Below, piece after piece: positions 1 to 7,817 of a stretch of DNA of 64,000 bases. The notes under the pieces were generated by a model that saw nothing but the letters and a program-made list of their open reading frames with translations, had not been told where the DNA came from and did not search any database. A program made the translations under genes and the position numbers. Source of the DNA: Ga0077527 sp945862135 (GTDB lineage Bacteria; Pseudomonadota; Gammaproteobacteria; Burkholderiales; SG8-41); assembly GCA_964203275.1 (NCBI GenBank), contig CAXNMF010000017.1, positions 29,706-93,705 of the forward strand, read 5' to 3'. The stretch's first letter is position 1. Every line of letters begins with the position of its first letter.

Positions 1-564
1 CGGGTTGATGCCGTTGGCAGCCAGCCAGTAATACAGCCACATCGCATGGGTGCCGGTGGGGAAGGTGTGCGCGAACGTCAGGCTGCGTTTGTCTTTTTTC
101 ATCAACGCGGCAAGCGAGGGGCCGTCGACGGCGCCGGCATCCGCCAGTTTTTTCGACAGCGTGATCGCCTGACCGTTGTGGTTCAGCGTCATCAACTGCG
201 CCATGTCTTTTTTCGGGCCGCCGACGCCCATGTGGATGCCGTAGATCAAGCCGTAGAGTACATGTGCGGCATCAATGTCGCCGTTGATCAGTTTGTCGCG
301 CACGCTGGCCCACGACGCTTCCTTGGTCGGGGTGATCTTGATGCCGTATTTCTTGTCGAAGCCGAGCACGGATGCCATCACTACCGACGCGCAGTCGGTG
401 AGGGGAATGAAACCGACCTTGACCTCGGTTTTTTCAGGAGCGTCGGAACCAGCAGCCCAGGCACCGGTGCGCACCGCTTCTGGAACGAGGCTCATCAGGG
501 CCGCCGCGCCGGCTTGCTTGAGGAAGGTGCGGCGTTGCGGTTTGCGATTCGGTTTTTCATTCAT
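1..564 (-). CDS. nrtA: Nitrate/nitrite ABC transporter substrate-binding protein (partial, N-terminal 188 codons)
   Basis: The gene reads leftward and runs off the window edge, so only the N-terminal 188 codons are seen. The protein starts MNEKPNRKPQRRTFLKQ, with a twin-arginine (Tat) motif at residues 11-16 and an Ala-rich hydrophobic stretch, so export is likely in folded form. The mature part begins EKTEVKVGFIPLTDC and continues with FDKKYGI and INGDIDAAHVLYG, which is typical of the NrtA/CmpA family of periplasmic nitrate or bicarbonate receptors. Nitrate is favoured because the gene sits downstream of nasT and behind a sigma-54 promoter and an ANTAR-type attenuator leader. Permease and ATPase genes would lie beyond the edge. 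Confidence 0.8.
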   Translation of the reverse strand, partial: MNEKPNRKPQRRTFLKQAGAAALMSLVPEAVRTGAWAAGSDAPEKTEVKVGFIPLTDCASVVMASVLGFDKKYGIKITPTKEASWASVRDKLINGDIDAAHVLYGLIYGIHMGVGGPKKDMAQLMTLNHNGQAITLSKKLADAGAVDGPSLAALMKKDKRSLTFAHTFPTGTHAMWLYYWLAANGINP

Positions 565-595
565 CGTGTTCTCCATGCGGGTCCGGCGTCGGGCC

Positions 596-653
596 AAATA
601 AAAAAAGGGTGTTGGAGCCGCGCGCGCAAACGCGCACTTGCTCGAACACCCTT
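596..653 (-). terminator. Intrinsic terminator (attenuator) in the nrtA leader
   Basis: Read on the minus strand, a 5' arm (653-640) of nine bases plus GAGC pairs with a 3' arm (618-605). There is one C-C mismatch, and a T-rich tract (604-596) follows. It lies between the sigma-54 promoter and the nrtA start codon, so it would stop transcription before nrtA unless antitermination occurs. Its inner stem bases CGAGC (644-640) also form the stem of hairpin P2, so the two structures exclude each other. Confidence 0.85.
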
Positions 654-680
654 GTCCTGAAACCGACCGCCATTGGCCGG
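627..680 (-). promoter_or_regulatory. ANTAR (NasT) target: tandem hairpins P1 and P2
   Basis: P1 (680-663, minus strand) is a six-base-pair stem CCGGCC/GGTCGG closing the hexaloop AATGGC, which has A at position 1 and G at position 4 as ANTAR proteins require. P2 (644-627) has the five-pair stem CGAGC/GTTTG with two G-U pairs. Its loop contains AGTGCG, again A1 and G4, next to an A-C mismatch. P2 shares the CGAGC bases with the downstream terminator. Binding of NasT to P1-P2 is therefore expected to block terminator formation and let transcription enter nrtA. Confidence 0.75.
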
Positions 681-697
681 ATTCTGGGTTACTGCAA

Positions 698-713
698 TGC
701 AATCAACGTGCCA
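698..713 (-). promoter_or_regulatory. Sigma-54 promoter for nrtA
   Basis: On the minus strand TGGCACGTTGATTGCA matches the sigma-54 consensus TGGCACG-N4-TTGCA exactly, with GG and GC ten bases apart. The predicted transcript start is near 687, seven bases before hairpin P1. This implies control by an enhancer-binding protein such as NtrC, combining nitrogen limitation with nitrate sensing by NasT. Confidence 0.85.
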
Positions 714-814
714 TGCCGCCCGATTTTTGGGGTTAATTCATAACTATTTGTTTTTATTATAAAAAATAACAATATCTTTTTGGAGGGGTAAATTCCAAGT
801 ATGCGCTATTGCGG

Positions 815-841
815 TGCACCATCGGCATGAATGCACCATCG
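815..841 (-). promoter_or_regulatory. Direct repeat, possible NtrC half-sites
   Basis: TGCACCATCG occurs at 815-824 and again at 832-841 (17-base period). The core TGCACC/GGTGCA resembles an NtrC half-site. The pair lies about 128-155 bases upstream of the predicted sigma-54 start, the usual distance for enhancers. Neither copy forms the full NtrC dyad, so the assignment is tentative. Confidence 0.35.
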
Positions 842-860
842 AAGAACAGATAAAAATTGT

Positions 861-1433
861 TTAGCCGAGCAATTTGGCGAAGGTGATGACCTGTTCGGCG
901 ACTGTTCCAAGAGAGGCGCTGCGGTCCATTGCCAGCTTGCGCAGCAGGCGGTAGGCCTCGTCCTCCGAGATCTTTTTTTCCTTCATCAGGATGCCTTTGG
1001 CGCGATCAACCAGTTTGCGTTCGGAAAGCTTGCTGCGGGTCTGCGCCAGTTCTTCCTGCACCGACTGGAAGGCTTCGAAGCGGGCAACTGCGGTCTCGAT
1101 AATGGGTTCAATACGCTCGGCGGCGAGCCCGTCGACGATATAGGCGGTGACCCCGGCGCGAACCGCTTCGCGGATCGATTCCTTGTTGCGGTCCTCGGTG
1201 AACATCACGATTGGCCGCGGACAACTCTCCGTGATCATGCACAAATGCTCCAGCGTGTCCCGGCTCGGGGATTCGGTATCAATAATGATGGCGTCCGGGG
1301 CATGGCTGCGGACAGCGTCATAAAGTCGTCCGGAATCAGAGACTTCGGCGACGATTTCGTGGCCCAGCCGTTCCAGCGTCATACGCAGGAACAGGGAACG
1401 CTCCGGGGTTTCGTCGAACAGCATGATTTTCAT
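861..1433 (-). CDS. nasT: NasT-like ANTAR-domain response regulator (nitrate antiterminator)
   Basis: A 190-residue protein with an N-terminal receiver-like domain (MKIMLFDETPERS..., the acidic site partly replaced) and a C-terminal ANTAR domain (about 130-190: KLSERKLVDRAKGILMKEK, then the AYRLLRKLAM helix). ANTAR proteins bind pairs of hexaloop hairpins in nascent RNA and prevent termination; NasT does this for nitrate assimilation genes. The downstream nrtA leader contains exactly such hairpins. The ATG at 1433 is chosen because the receiver fold begins there; about 30 more upstream codons are open but look non-coding. The partner sensor NasS is not in the window. Confidence 0.85.
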   Translation of the reverse strand: MKIMLFDETPERSLFLRMTLERLGHEIVAEVSDSGRLYDAVRSHAPDAIIIDTESPSRDTLEHLCMITESCPRPIVMFTEDRNKESIREAVRAGVTAYIVDGLAAERIEPIIETAVARFEAFQSVQEELAQTRSKLSERKLVDRAKGILMKEKKISEDEAYRLLRKLAMDRSASLGTVAEQVITFAKLLG

Positions 1434-1565
1434 AATGCGTATTCTCGCAAAATACGTACCAGAGAGCGGCTGGCATTCCCGGGAAGAGTTGCCGCAATGC
1501 CTGGTTCCGTATCGCGCTCGCACCGGTTCAGGGCAAGGCGGACTTTACTGACCGGATTTCCGGCT

Positions 1566-2135
1566 TCAGGGTTCCGGTGCCTGTACAGCCAGCACCCTCT
1601 TGAGTTTCTCCGTTTCCCGCGCAGCTTTACGCGGAGGAGTCGTGCCGGTTCATTTTGCGCCGGGCTGCAAGTGCGACCATGATTGACTCGCGCTCTTTTA
1701 CCAATTCGCGCCACTGCGTTTTGTTGTTCAGGTTCATGTATTGCGCCCGGCGCATGCGCCCGCTCAGGCCTTCATGCATGCGGATCAATATCGGATTGAC
1801 CGAGCTCCGCATAATGCGTTCGTGGATTTCCTGATTCAGTTTGAAGAAGCCGGGTTTGTTGTGTTTCCGACAGTGCGCAATCATCCGTTCGTGCAGCGAT
1901 CGGATTTCAGCAAGCTGCGCATCGGTGATGTGTTCGCAGCTTGACCGGGCTCTTCGATGCGAGCACGCGGTAAGCCTCTCGCACGTGGTGCTCGAGACGC
2001 AGGGCTGTTTGCAATGTGTGCGTTCGGGAATCCGGCTGCCCGGAGCCGGTGCGCCGTCTTGATCATTGCGCGCCGCTGCTTCACAACTTCGTCCAGCAGC
2101 GGCGCCCTGGCGATTGGCTTGAATGTTGCTTTCAC
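1566..2135 (-). pseudogene. GntR/FCD-family transcriptional regulator, degraded
   Basis: Pieces of one GntR protein lie in order in different frames. PLLDEVVKQRRAMIK begins the helix-turn-helix domain (GTG start at 2135). DGAPAPGSRIPER follows in a second frame. A third frame carries the end of the winged helix, EAYRVLASKSPVKL. After a further shift comes the C-terminal FCD domain (EHITDAQLAEIRSLHERM, then KLNQEIHERIM), and a last shift leads into RKAARETEKLKRVLAV. The recognition helix is poorly conserved and the linker between domains is missing. It stands divergently from the TctC receptor gene at 2275, which it probably once controlled. Confidence 0.6.
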
Positions 2136-2274
2136 CGGACTGTGCCCCTATCCGGTTTACGGTATATGGATACCAAGCCTGATGCCTCGGCGGCGGCGCT
2201 TCCGGTTTGTTGCGGATTGCCGTCCTGCGGTGATGTGAGTGGGTGGAGCCGATTCACATAACCAGGAGTGCATC

Positions 2275-3246
2275 ATGAAAATCACTTTTTTGCGGGTGGT
2301 CATTGTTCTCGGATTGGTCTTTGCAAATTGCGGCGCCGGTTTTGCGCAGGGTTATCCTGATCGTGCGGTGCGTCTGGTCGTGCCCTATCCGCCCGGAGGC
2401 GGGACAGACATCATCGGTCGTGTGGTGGCGCAAAATCTTGCCAACAGTCTGGGGCAGCAGGTGGTGGTCGATAACCGGGGTGGCGCTGGCGGCACGATTG
2501 GTACCGATGTCGTGGCCAAGGCTGCTCCGGACGGGCATACCCTGCTGATGGTGCCAACCAGTCACGTTATCAATCCCAGCATCTCCCCGAAACTGCCTTA
2601 TGACACAGTAAAGCAGTTTTCATCTATCACGCTGGCGGCCTCGGCTACGATTGTGCTGGCTGGACATCCTTCGGTCCCCGTCAAATCGGTGAAAGAACTT
2701 ATTGCGCTGGCCAAGTCACGCCCGGGGGAGCTGAATTTTGGATCTGCCGGAAACGGTACTGTGTTTCACCTGACCGGCGAACTGTTCAAGCACCAGGCTG
2801 GTATTGATCTGGTTCATGTACCTTTCAAGGGCGGCGGGCCGGTAATCGCGGCACTGGCCGGCGGTCAGATTTCTCTTGCCTTCGAGACGATGCTGGCGAT
2901 GTTTCCCCATATGCAGGCGGGCCGAATCCGCCCGCTCGCGGTGACCAGTGCAAAGCGATCCTCAGTGATGCCAGATCTGCCTACAGTGGCTGAACTCGGA
3001 TTTCCAGACATAGTGGCTGAAAACTGGTACGGTTTCTACGCACCAGCAGGAACCTCATCAGCCATAGTGACTAAGCTCAATACTGAGATCGTGAAGATAC
3101 TAAGGCAGGCTGACGTCAGGAAAAAATTCCAGGAATTGGGCACAGAAGTCGTGGGCAGTACGCCAAAGGAGCTCGACGACTATATTCGAAAGGAAATGGC
3201 GAAGTGGAGTCGCACGGCTAAGGAAGCCGGCGCGCGCGTCGACTGA
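2275..3246 (+). CDS. Bug/TctC family periplasmic solute receptor
   Basis: A 323-residue tripartite tricarboxylate transporter (TTT) receptor. A signal peptide of about 25 residues ends AGFAQ, and the mature start YPDRAVRLVVPYPPGGGTDI is the family hallmark. DNRGGAGGTIGTDVVAKAAPDG and VPFKGGG are the usual ligand-loop motifs. Such receptors bind carboxylates or related small molecules; the ligand cannot be read from the sequence. AGGAG at 2264-2268 fixes the ATG at 2275. No TctA or TctB membrane genes are nearby, as is common for orphan Bug proteins. A class II aldolase gene follows after 30 bases, suggesting a shared catabolic role. Confidence 0.9.
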   Translation: MKITFLRVVIVLGLVFANCGAGFAQGYPDRAVRLVVPYPPGGGTDIIGRVVAQNLANSLGQQVVVDNRGGAGGTIGTDVVAKAAPDGHTLLMVPTSHVINPSISPKLPYDTVKQFSSITLAASATIVLAGHPSVPVKSVKELIALAKSRPGELNFGSAGNGTVFHLTGELFKHQAGIDLVHVPFKGGGPVIAALAGGQISLAFETMLAMFPHMQAGRIRPLAVTSAKRSSVMPDLPTVAELGFPDIVAENWYGFYAPAGTSSAIVTKLNTEIVKILRQADVRKKFQELGTEVVGSTPKELDDYIRKEMAKWSRTAKEAGARVD

Positions 3247-3276
3247 TGCATGTATCGTCAACCTCTGGAGAACCGC

Positions 3277-4056
3277 ATGGCTATCGTAAGAACCAAAGAG
3301 GAATATCACGCCAAGACCACCGAACAGATGGGCAAGCACCTGCTGCGCCCCGAGTGGAACATTCGCCAGAAAATGGCACTGTCGTGCCGCATGCTGTGGG
3401 CGGACGGGCATGAGTCGGCGCTGGCGGGGCAAATTACCGCCAGAGGCGAAAAGCCCGGCACCTACTGGATGCTCAGTTTCGGGCTTGGTTTTGACGAGGC
3501 CTGTGCCAGCAACATCGTTCTGGTCGATGATGACCTCAACATTCTCGAGGGCGGCGGAATGGTCAACCCGTCGAACCGTTTCCACCTGTGGATTTACCGG
3601 CATCGCCCCAACGTCAACGCAATCATCCACACGCATCCGCCAGCCTGTTCGGCTTTGTCGATCATCGGCGAGCCACTCAAGGTTTCGCATATGGACACCT
3701 CGATGTTTTACGATGACTGTGCCTATCTCGCCGAATGGCCGGGACCGCCGATCGGTGACGAAGAGGGAGAGCTGATCCTCAACGCGCTCGGGGAAAAGCG
3801 CGCGATTTTGCTCGCACACCATGGCCAGCTTTGCGCCTGCGCGACGATGGAGGAAACCGCGGTCCTGGGATTATTTTTCGAGCGGACCGCGCGCATGCAA
3901 CTGGCGGCCCGCGCGGTCGGGGAGATCAAACCGCTGAAACCCGAGGCGGCGAAGGAGGCGCATGATTACCGGCTGAAGCCGAGCTACATCGGCGCGACAT
4001 TCCATTATTTTGCAAGGCGGGTGCTACGCAACAACGGCGACGAAGTGCTGTTCTAA
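3277..4056 (+). CDS. Class II aldolase/adducin family protein
   Basis: A 259-residue protein with the class II aldolase fold. HTHPP near residues 118-122 and AHHGQL near 180 carry the His ligands that bind the divalent metal in fuculose-phosphate-type aldolases. The N-terminal 30 residues are helical and polar. Family members cleave or decarboxylate sugar acids or phosphates; without a kinase nearby, a non-phosphorylated hydroxy-acid substrate is as likely as a sugar phosphate. CTGGAG at 3265-3270 supports the ATG at 3277, not the upstream ATG at 3250. It is probably co-transcribed with the TctC receptor and ends before a terminator. Confidence 0.85.
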   Translation: MAIVRTKEEYHAKTTEQMGKHLLRPEWNIRQKMALSCRMLWADGHESALAGQITARGEKPGTYWMLSFGLGFDEACASNIVLVDDDLNILEGGGMVNPSNRFHLWIYRHRPNVNAIIHTHPPACSALSIIGEPLKVSHMDTSMFYDDCAYLAEWPGPPIGDEEGELILNALGEKRAILLAHHGQLCACATMEETAVLGLFFERTARMQLAARAVGEIKPLKPEAAKEAHDYRLKPSYIGATFHYFARRVLRNNGDEVLF

Positions 4057-4065
4057 AGCGTCCGC

Positions 4066-4096
4066 ACCCCGGAAAAATTAGTCCGGGGTATTTTTA
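4066..4096 (+). terminator. Rho-independent terminator after the aldolase gene
   Basis: ACCCCGGA (4066-4073) pairs with TCCGGGGT (4082-4089) around an eight-base A-rich loop and is followed by ATTTTTA. It separates the receptor-aldolase pair from lutB. Confidence 0.75.
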
Positions 4097-4103
4097 CTGG
4101 CGT

Positions 4104-4131
4104 TTGTCAGGGGTGGGCCGGGCGATATACT
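4104..4131 (+). promoter_or_regulatory. Sigma-70-type promoter for lutB
   Basis: TTGTCA (4104-4109) and TATACT (4126-4131) are separated by 16 bases. The expected start of transcription (about 4138) falls on the first lutB ATG at 4139, so the message may be leaderless, or translation may start at the next ATG (4154). Confidence 0.55.
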
Positions 4132-4138
4132 ACGGCCC

Positions 4139-5548
4139 ATGCAAGTCACCTCCATGCACTTCAAGGCGCGCGTCGGCGAAAAGCTGGCCGACGTCAAACT
4201 GCAGACAGCCTTGAAGAAGCTGCAGGGAAACTTTGTCAAAGGCCGGGCAGACCGGATTACCGAACTCGACAATTTTCCGGAGATCCGTGATGCCGCCGCG
4301 GAGATCCGCGACCGGGCGCTGGTCAATCTGGACATCTACCTGGATACCTTCGAGCGTAATGCCACGGCGCGTGGCACGGTGGTGCACTGGGCCGAGACCC
4401 ATGAGGACGTGAATCGCATCGTGCGCGAGATCGCCGCGCAGCACGGCGTGCGCAAGATCATCAAATCAAAGTCGATGGTTACTGAGGAGTGCGGACTCAA
4501 CGATGCGCTGATCGGCGCCGGTCTTGAAGTTGTCGAAACCGATCTCGGTGAATACATCCTGCAACTGGCGCAGGAGCCGCCGTCGCACATTGTCGCACCG
4601 GTGGTACACAAGACCCGCGATGAGGTCTCGGACCTGTTTGCCGAAAAACACAATGCGCCGCGGCTGACCGACATCCCCGCGTTGTGCCGCGAGGCGCGTG
4701 AAAAGCTACGGCCGCATTTTCTGTCGGCGGACATGGGCGTTTCGGGTGCGAATTTCATCATTGCAGAGACCGGGTCGTCGCTGATAGTCACCAACGAGGG
4801 TAACGGGCGGCTGGTGACGACGTTGCCGCGGGTGCATGTCGCGATTACCGGCATCGAGAAAGTCGTGCCGACGCTGGAAGACGTGACTACGCTGCTGCGG
4901 CTGCTGCCGCGGCACGGCACTGGCCAGAGCATCACCAATTACATCTCGGTGACTACCGGTCCGCGCCGCGAAGGCGACCGCGACGGCCCCGAACATTTTC
5001 ACGTGATCCTGGTTGACGCCGGCCGCACCAAATTGATTGGTGGCGACATGCAGGAGATGCTGCGTTGCATCCGCTGCGGCGCCTGCATGAACCACTGCCC
5101 GGTGTATCAGAGCGTGGGTGGTCACGCCTACGGCTGGGTGTATCCCGGGCCGATGGGTTCGATACTGACGCCGACCTATGTCGGTCTCGAAAATGCCCGC
5201 GACCTCCCCAACGCGGCGACGTTGTGCGGGCAGTGCCATGTCGCCTGCCCGGTGAAAATTCCGCTGCCCGAGTTGCTGCGCAAGCTGCGCGAGCGCCAGT
5301 TCGAGCAGGGATTGAAACCCTGGTATGAAGTTGCGGTGCTGCGGCTCTGGGGCTGGCTGGCACAGCACCCCGCGCTGTATGCGGCGGCGATGCGCATACA
5401 GGCGCGGTTGCTGAAATCGGCTGCGGATGAGCGTGGCATGATTCGCAGTCTGCCTTTCGCTGGTGGCTGGACGGATCGTCGCGATTTTCCGGCGCCAGAA
5501 GGCAGGACGTTCCGGGAGATGTACAGGGAAGCAAGTTCAAAAGCGTAG
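4139..5548 (+). CDS. lutB: LutB-like iron-sulfur protein (LUD domain, lactate-utilization type)
   Basis: A 469-residue protein with an N-terminal LUD domain (about 60-300) and a ferredoxin-like segment. The motif CIRCGACMNHCP begins near residue 309 and CGQCHVACP near 363, giving two [4Fe-4S] clusters. In LutABC (LldEFG) this is the subunit that carries electrons during oxidation of L-lactate or a related 2-hydroxy acid. The C-terminal part contains a hydrophobic helix near 390-420. It heads a run with mmsA and lutC. LutA is missing from the window. The start is uncertain between 4139 and 4154. Confidence 0.88.
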   Translation: MQVTSMHFKARVGEKLADVKLQTALKKLQGNFVKGRADRITELDNFPEIRDAAAEIRDRALVNLDIYLDTFERNATARGTVVHWAETHEDVNRIVREIAAQHGVRKIIKSKSMVTEECGLNDALIGAGLEVVETDLGEYILQLAQEPPSHIVAPVVHKTRDEVSDLFAEKHNAPRLTDIPALCREAREKLRPHFLSADMGVSGANFIIAETGSSLIVTNEGNGRLVTTLPRVHVAITGIEKVVPTLEDVTTLLRLLPRHGTGQSITNYISVTTGPRREGDRDGPEHFHVILVDAGRTKLIGGDMQEMLRCIRCGACMNHCPVYQSVGGHAYGWVYPGPMGSILTPTYVGLENARDLPNAATLCGQCHVACPVKIPLPELLRKLRERQFEQGLKPWYEVAVLRLWGWLAQHPALYAAAMRIQARLLKSAADERGMIRSLPFAGGWTDRRDFPAPEGRTFREMYREASSKA

Positions 5549-5590
5549 CCTACGTGGCTAAAAAGATTTTAGGTTTTTAACGAGAACATC

Positions 5591-7111
5591 ATGAACAAAC
5601 CCAACGACAATCAAATCATCGTCACAGTACCGTTGTGGATAGACGGCAAGACAGTCGCCGCAACATCGACGCGCAGTGCCGAAGTCACCAATCCGGCAAC
5701 CGGCAAGGTGACGCGCCGCGTACCGCTGGCCAATCATCAGGATATCGAAACTGCAGTGGCGTCGGCGAAACGTGCGTTTCCGGCGTGGCGCGACACGCCG
5801 CCGCTGCGCCGCGCCCGCATCCTGATGAAGTTCCGCGAACTGCTGGTGGCGCACCAGGAGGAATTGGCGCGACTAGTGACTGATGAGCACGGCAAAACCC
5901 TGCCCGATGCGATGGGGTCGGTGCAGCGCGGCATTGAAGTGGTCGAGTTTGTGACCGGCATTCCGCAACTGCTCAAGGGTGAGCACAGCCCCGATGTCGG
6001 CACCGGTGTTGATACCCATTCACTGCGTCAGCCGTTGGGCGTGTGTGCGGGCATCACGCCTTTTAACTTCCCGGTGATGGTGCCGCTGTGGATGTTTCCG
6101 GTGGCTATCGCCTGCGGCAATACTTTTGTGCTCAAGCCTTCGGAGAAAGTGCCTTCCGCGTCAATGCGGATGGCGGAACTGCTGCGGGAAGCCGGTTTGC
6201 CAGACGGCGTGCTCAATGTGGTACATGGCGACAAGGAGGCGGTGGATTCGCTGCTGCACCACTCGGATGTGAAGGCCGTTTCCTTTGTCGGTTCGACGCC
6301 CATTGCCAAATACATTTATGAAACCTGCGCGCAGGAAGGCAAACGCGTGCAGGCGCTGGGCGGTGCGAAGAATCACGCGGTGGTGCTGGCCGATGCCGAT
6401 CTGGATTTCGCGGCCGATGCCTTGATCGGCGCTGCTTATGGTTCGGCCGGTGAACGCTGCATGGCGATATCCGCAGTAGTGGCGGTGGAAGAAGTTGCCG
6501 ATTCACTGGTCGCCAAGCTCAAGGCGGCGGCCGGGAAACTCAAAATCGGTTCCGGCCACGACAAGGGCACGGATATGGGGCCGGTAATCAGCCGGGTTCA
6601 TCGCGACAAGATTTCCGGATATGTCGATCAGGGGGTTGCCGCCGGTGCGAAGCTGGTGCTGGACGGGCGCGGCCACAAGGTGCCGGGCCATGAGGACGGT
6701 TTTTTCATCGGCGCCACCCTGTTTGACCAGGTGCGCACCGACATGAGCATCTATCGAGATGAAATTTTCGGACCGGTGCTGGTGGTGTTGCGGGTGAAAT
6801 CGCTGGACGACGCGATTGCGATGATCAATGCCAATCCCTTTGCCAACGGCACGGCGGTGTTCACGCGTTCCGGCGGCGCGGCACGGCGTTTTGAACGCGA
6901 GATCGAAGTCGGCATGGTGGGAATCAATGTGCCGATCCCGGTGCCGATTGCGTTTTATTCCTTCGGCGGCTGGCGCAACTCGCTGTTCGGCGATCAGCAT
7001 GTGCATGGTCCGGAAGGCGTGCGTTTTTATACCCGCGGCAAGGTGGTTACGACACGCTGGCCCGACGACAAGGCGCTGCCGACCGGCTTCAATATGCCGA
7101 CGCTGGGCTGA
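5591..7111 (+). CDS. mmsA: CoA-acylating methylmalonate-semialdehyde dehydrogenase
   Basis: A 506-residue aldehyde dehydrogenase, the normal length for MmsA. NPATGKVTRRVPLA near the N-terminus, the catalytic Cys near residue 289 in SAGERCMAIS and the C-terminal EVGMVGINVPIPVP segment are typical of the family. The enzyme converts (methyl)malonate semialdehyde to propionyl- or acetyl-CoA with NAD and CoA, serving valine, beta-alanine or inositol breakdown. It lies between lutB and lutC and its stop codon overlaps the lutC ATG by one base. This suggests that the local pathway yields a hydroxy acid or semialdehyde handled jointly by these proteins. Confidence 0.9.
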   Translation: MNKPNDNQIIVTVPLWIDGKTVAATSTRSAEVTNPATGKVTRRVPLANHQDIETAVASAKRAFPAWRDTPPLRRARILMKFRELLVAHQEELARLVTDEHGKTLPDAMGSVQRGIEVVEFVTGIPQLLKGEHSPDVGTGVDTHSLRQPLGVCAGITPFNFPVMVPLWMFPVAIACGNTFVLKPSEKVPSASMRMAELLREAGLPDGVLNVVHGDKEAVDSLLHHSDVKAVSFVGSTPIAKYIYETCAQEGKRVQALGGAKNHAVVLADADLDFAADALIGAAYGSAGERCMAISAVVAVEEVADSLVAKLKAAAGKLKIGSGHDKGTDMGPVISRVHRDKISGYVDQGVAAGAKLVLDGRGHKVPGHEDGFFIGATLFDQVRTDMSIYRDEIFGPVLVVLRVKSLDDAIAMINANPFANGTAVFTRSGGAARRFEREIEVGMVGINVPIPVPIAFYSFGGWRNSLFGDQHVHGPEGVRFYTRGKVVTTRWPDDKALPTGFNMPTLG

Positions 7112-7758
7112 TGTCCGCTCGCGCCAACATTCTCGCCCGCATCCGCACCCGCCAGGGCAAGGCGGTGACGCCGCGCAATGCGGAAAGGGAGCTGGTTACG
7201 CAATACATAGCCGCGCATCCGCAAAGCCCGCGTCCTTTTGTCGATGCCGATCTGGTGGCGCGGTTTCGCGACCGGGCGCTGAATCTGACCACCAGCGTCG
7301 AGGATCTGGCTTCGTTGCAAGAGTTGCCGGCGGCGGTTACGCGGTATCTGGCAGAAAAACAATTATCGAAATCCGCAGTGTGCTGGCCGGAATTCGCCAT
7401 GCTCGACTGGGCGGGCCAGGGCCTGCAGATTGATGCGCGTCCAGCTCGGGATACCGATCTGGTCGGAATTACTGGAGCGTTTTGCGCGATCGCCGAAACC
7501 GGTACGCTGATGATGTGTTCGGGACAGGACACACCGGCAACTACAAGCCTGCTGCCTGAAACGCATATCGCCGTGGTGTCGCGCAGCCGCATTCTTGCAG
7601 GCATGGAAGACGCGTGGGACTTGTTGCGTCAAGAGATCGGCGGTATGCCGCGGGCTGTGAATTTCATTTCCGGCCCTTCTCGAACCGCCGATATCGAGCA
7701 GACGGTGACACTGGGTGCCCATGGTCCCTATCGCGTGCATGTGTTGTTGATGCCCTGA
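7111..7758 (+). CDS. lutC: LutC-like LUD domain protein
   Basis: A 215-residue LUD protein of the LutC/YkgG type. It starts with a short helical region (SARANILARIRTRQGK) and contains GITGAFCAIAETGTLMM, ETHIAVVSRSRI and FISGPSRTADIEQT, the conserved signatures of this family; GPSRTADIE is near the C-terminus. LutC works with LutA and LutB in cytochrome-independent oxidation of lactate. Its ATG overlaps the mmsA stop (TGATG), so the two are translationally coupled. Confidence 0.88.
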   Translation: MSARANILARIRTRQGKAVTPRNAERELVTQYIAAHPQSPRPFVDADLVARFRDRALNLTTSVEDLASLQELPAAVTRYLAEKQLSKSAVCWPEFAMLDWAGQGLQIDARPARDTDLVGITGAFCAIAETGTLMMCSGQDTPATTSLLPETHIAVVSRSRILAGMEDAWDLLRQEIGGMPRAVNFISGPSRTADIEQTVTLGAHGPYRVHVLLMP

Positions 7759-7770
7759 AGGCGTCGCATT

Positions 7771-7784
7771 TTGATCTGAATCAA
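7771..7784 (+). promoter_or_regulatory. FNR/Anr/Dnr-type binding site
   Basis: TTGATCTGAATCAA is a perfect match to the FNR consensus TTGAT-N4-ATCAA. Its centre (7777.5) is 41.5 bases upstream of position 7819, the class II activator distance for a transcript starting at the ATPase start codon (7818). TAGCAT (7806-7811) is a plausible -10 element. The site implies induction of the ATPase by low oxygen. Confidence 0.7.
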
Positions 7785-7817
7785 GCGGCATGCTGTCCTG
7801 GCGAATAGCATAGGGCC

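Noticed and set aside
4139..5548. Glycolate oxidase iron-sulfur subunit (GlcF) instead of LutB
   Set aside because: An N-terminal LUD domain is present and the Fe-S part is internal, unlike GlcF.
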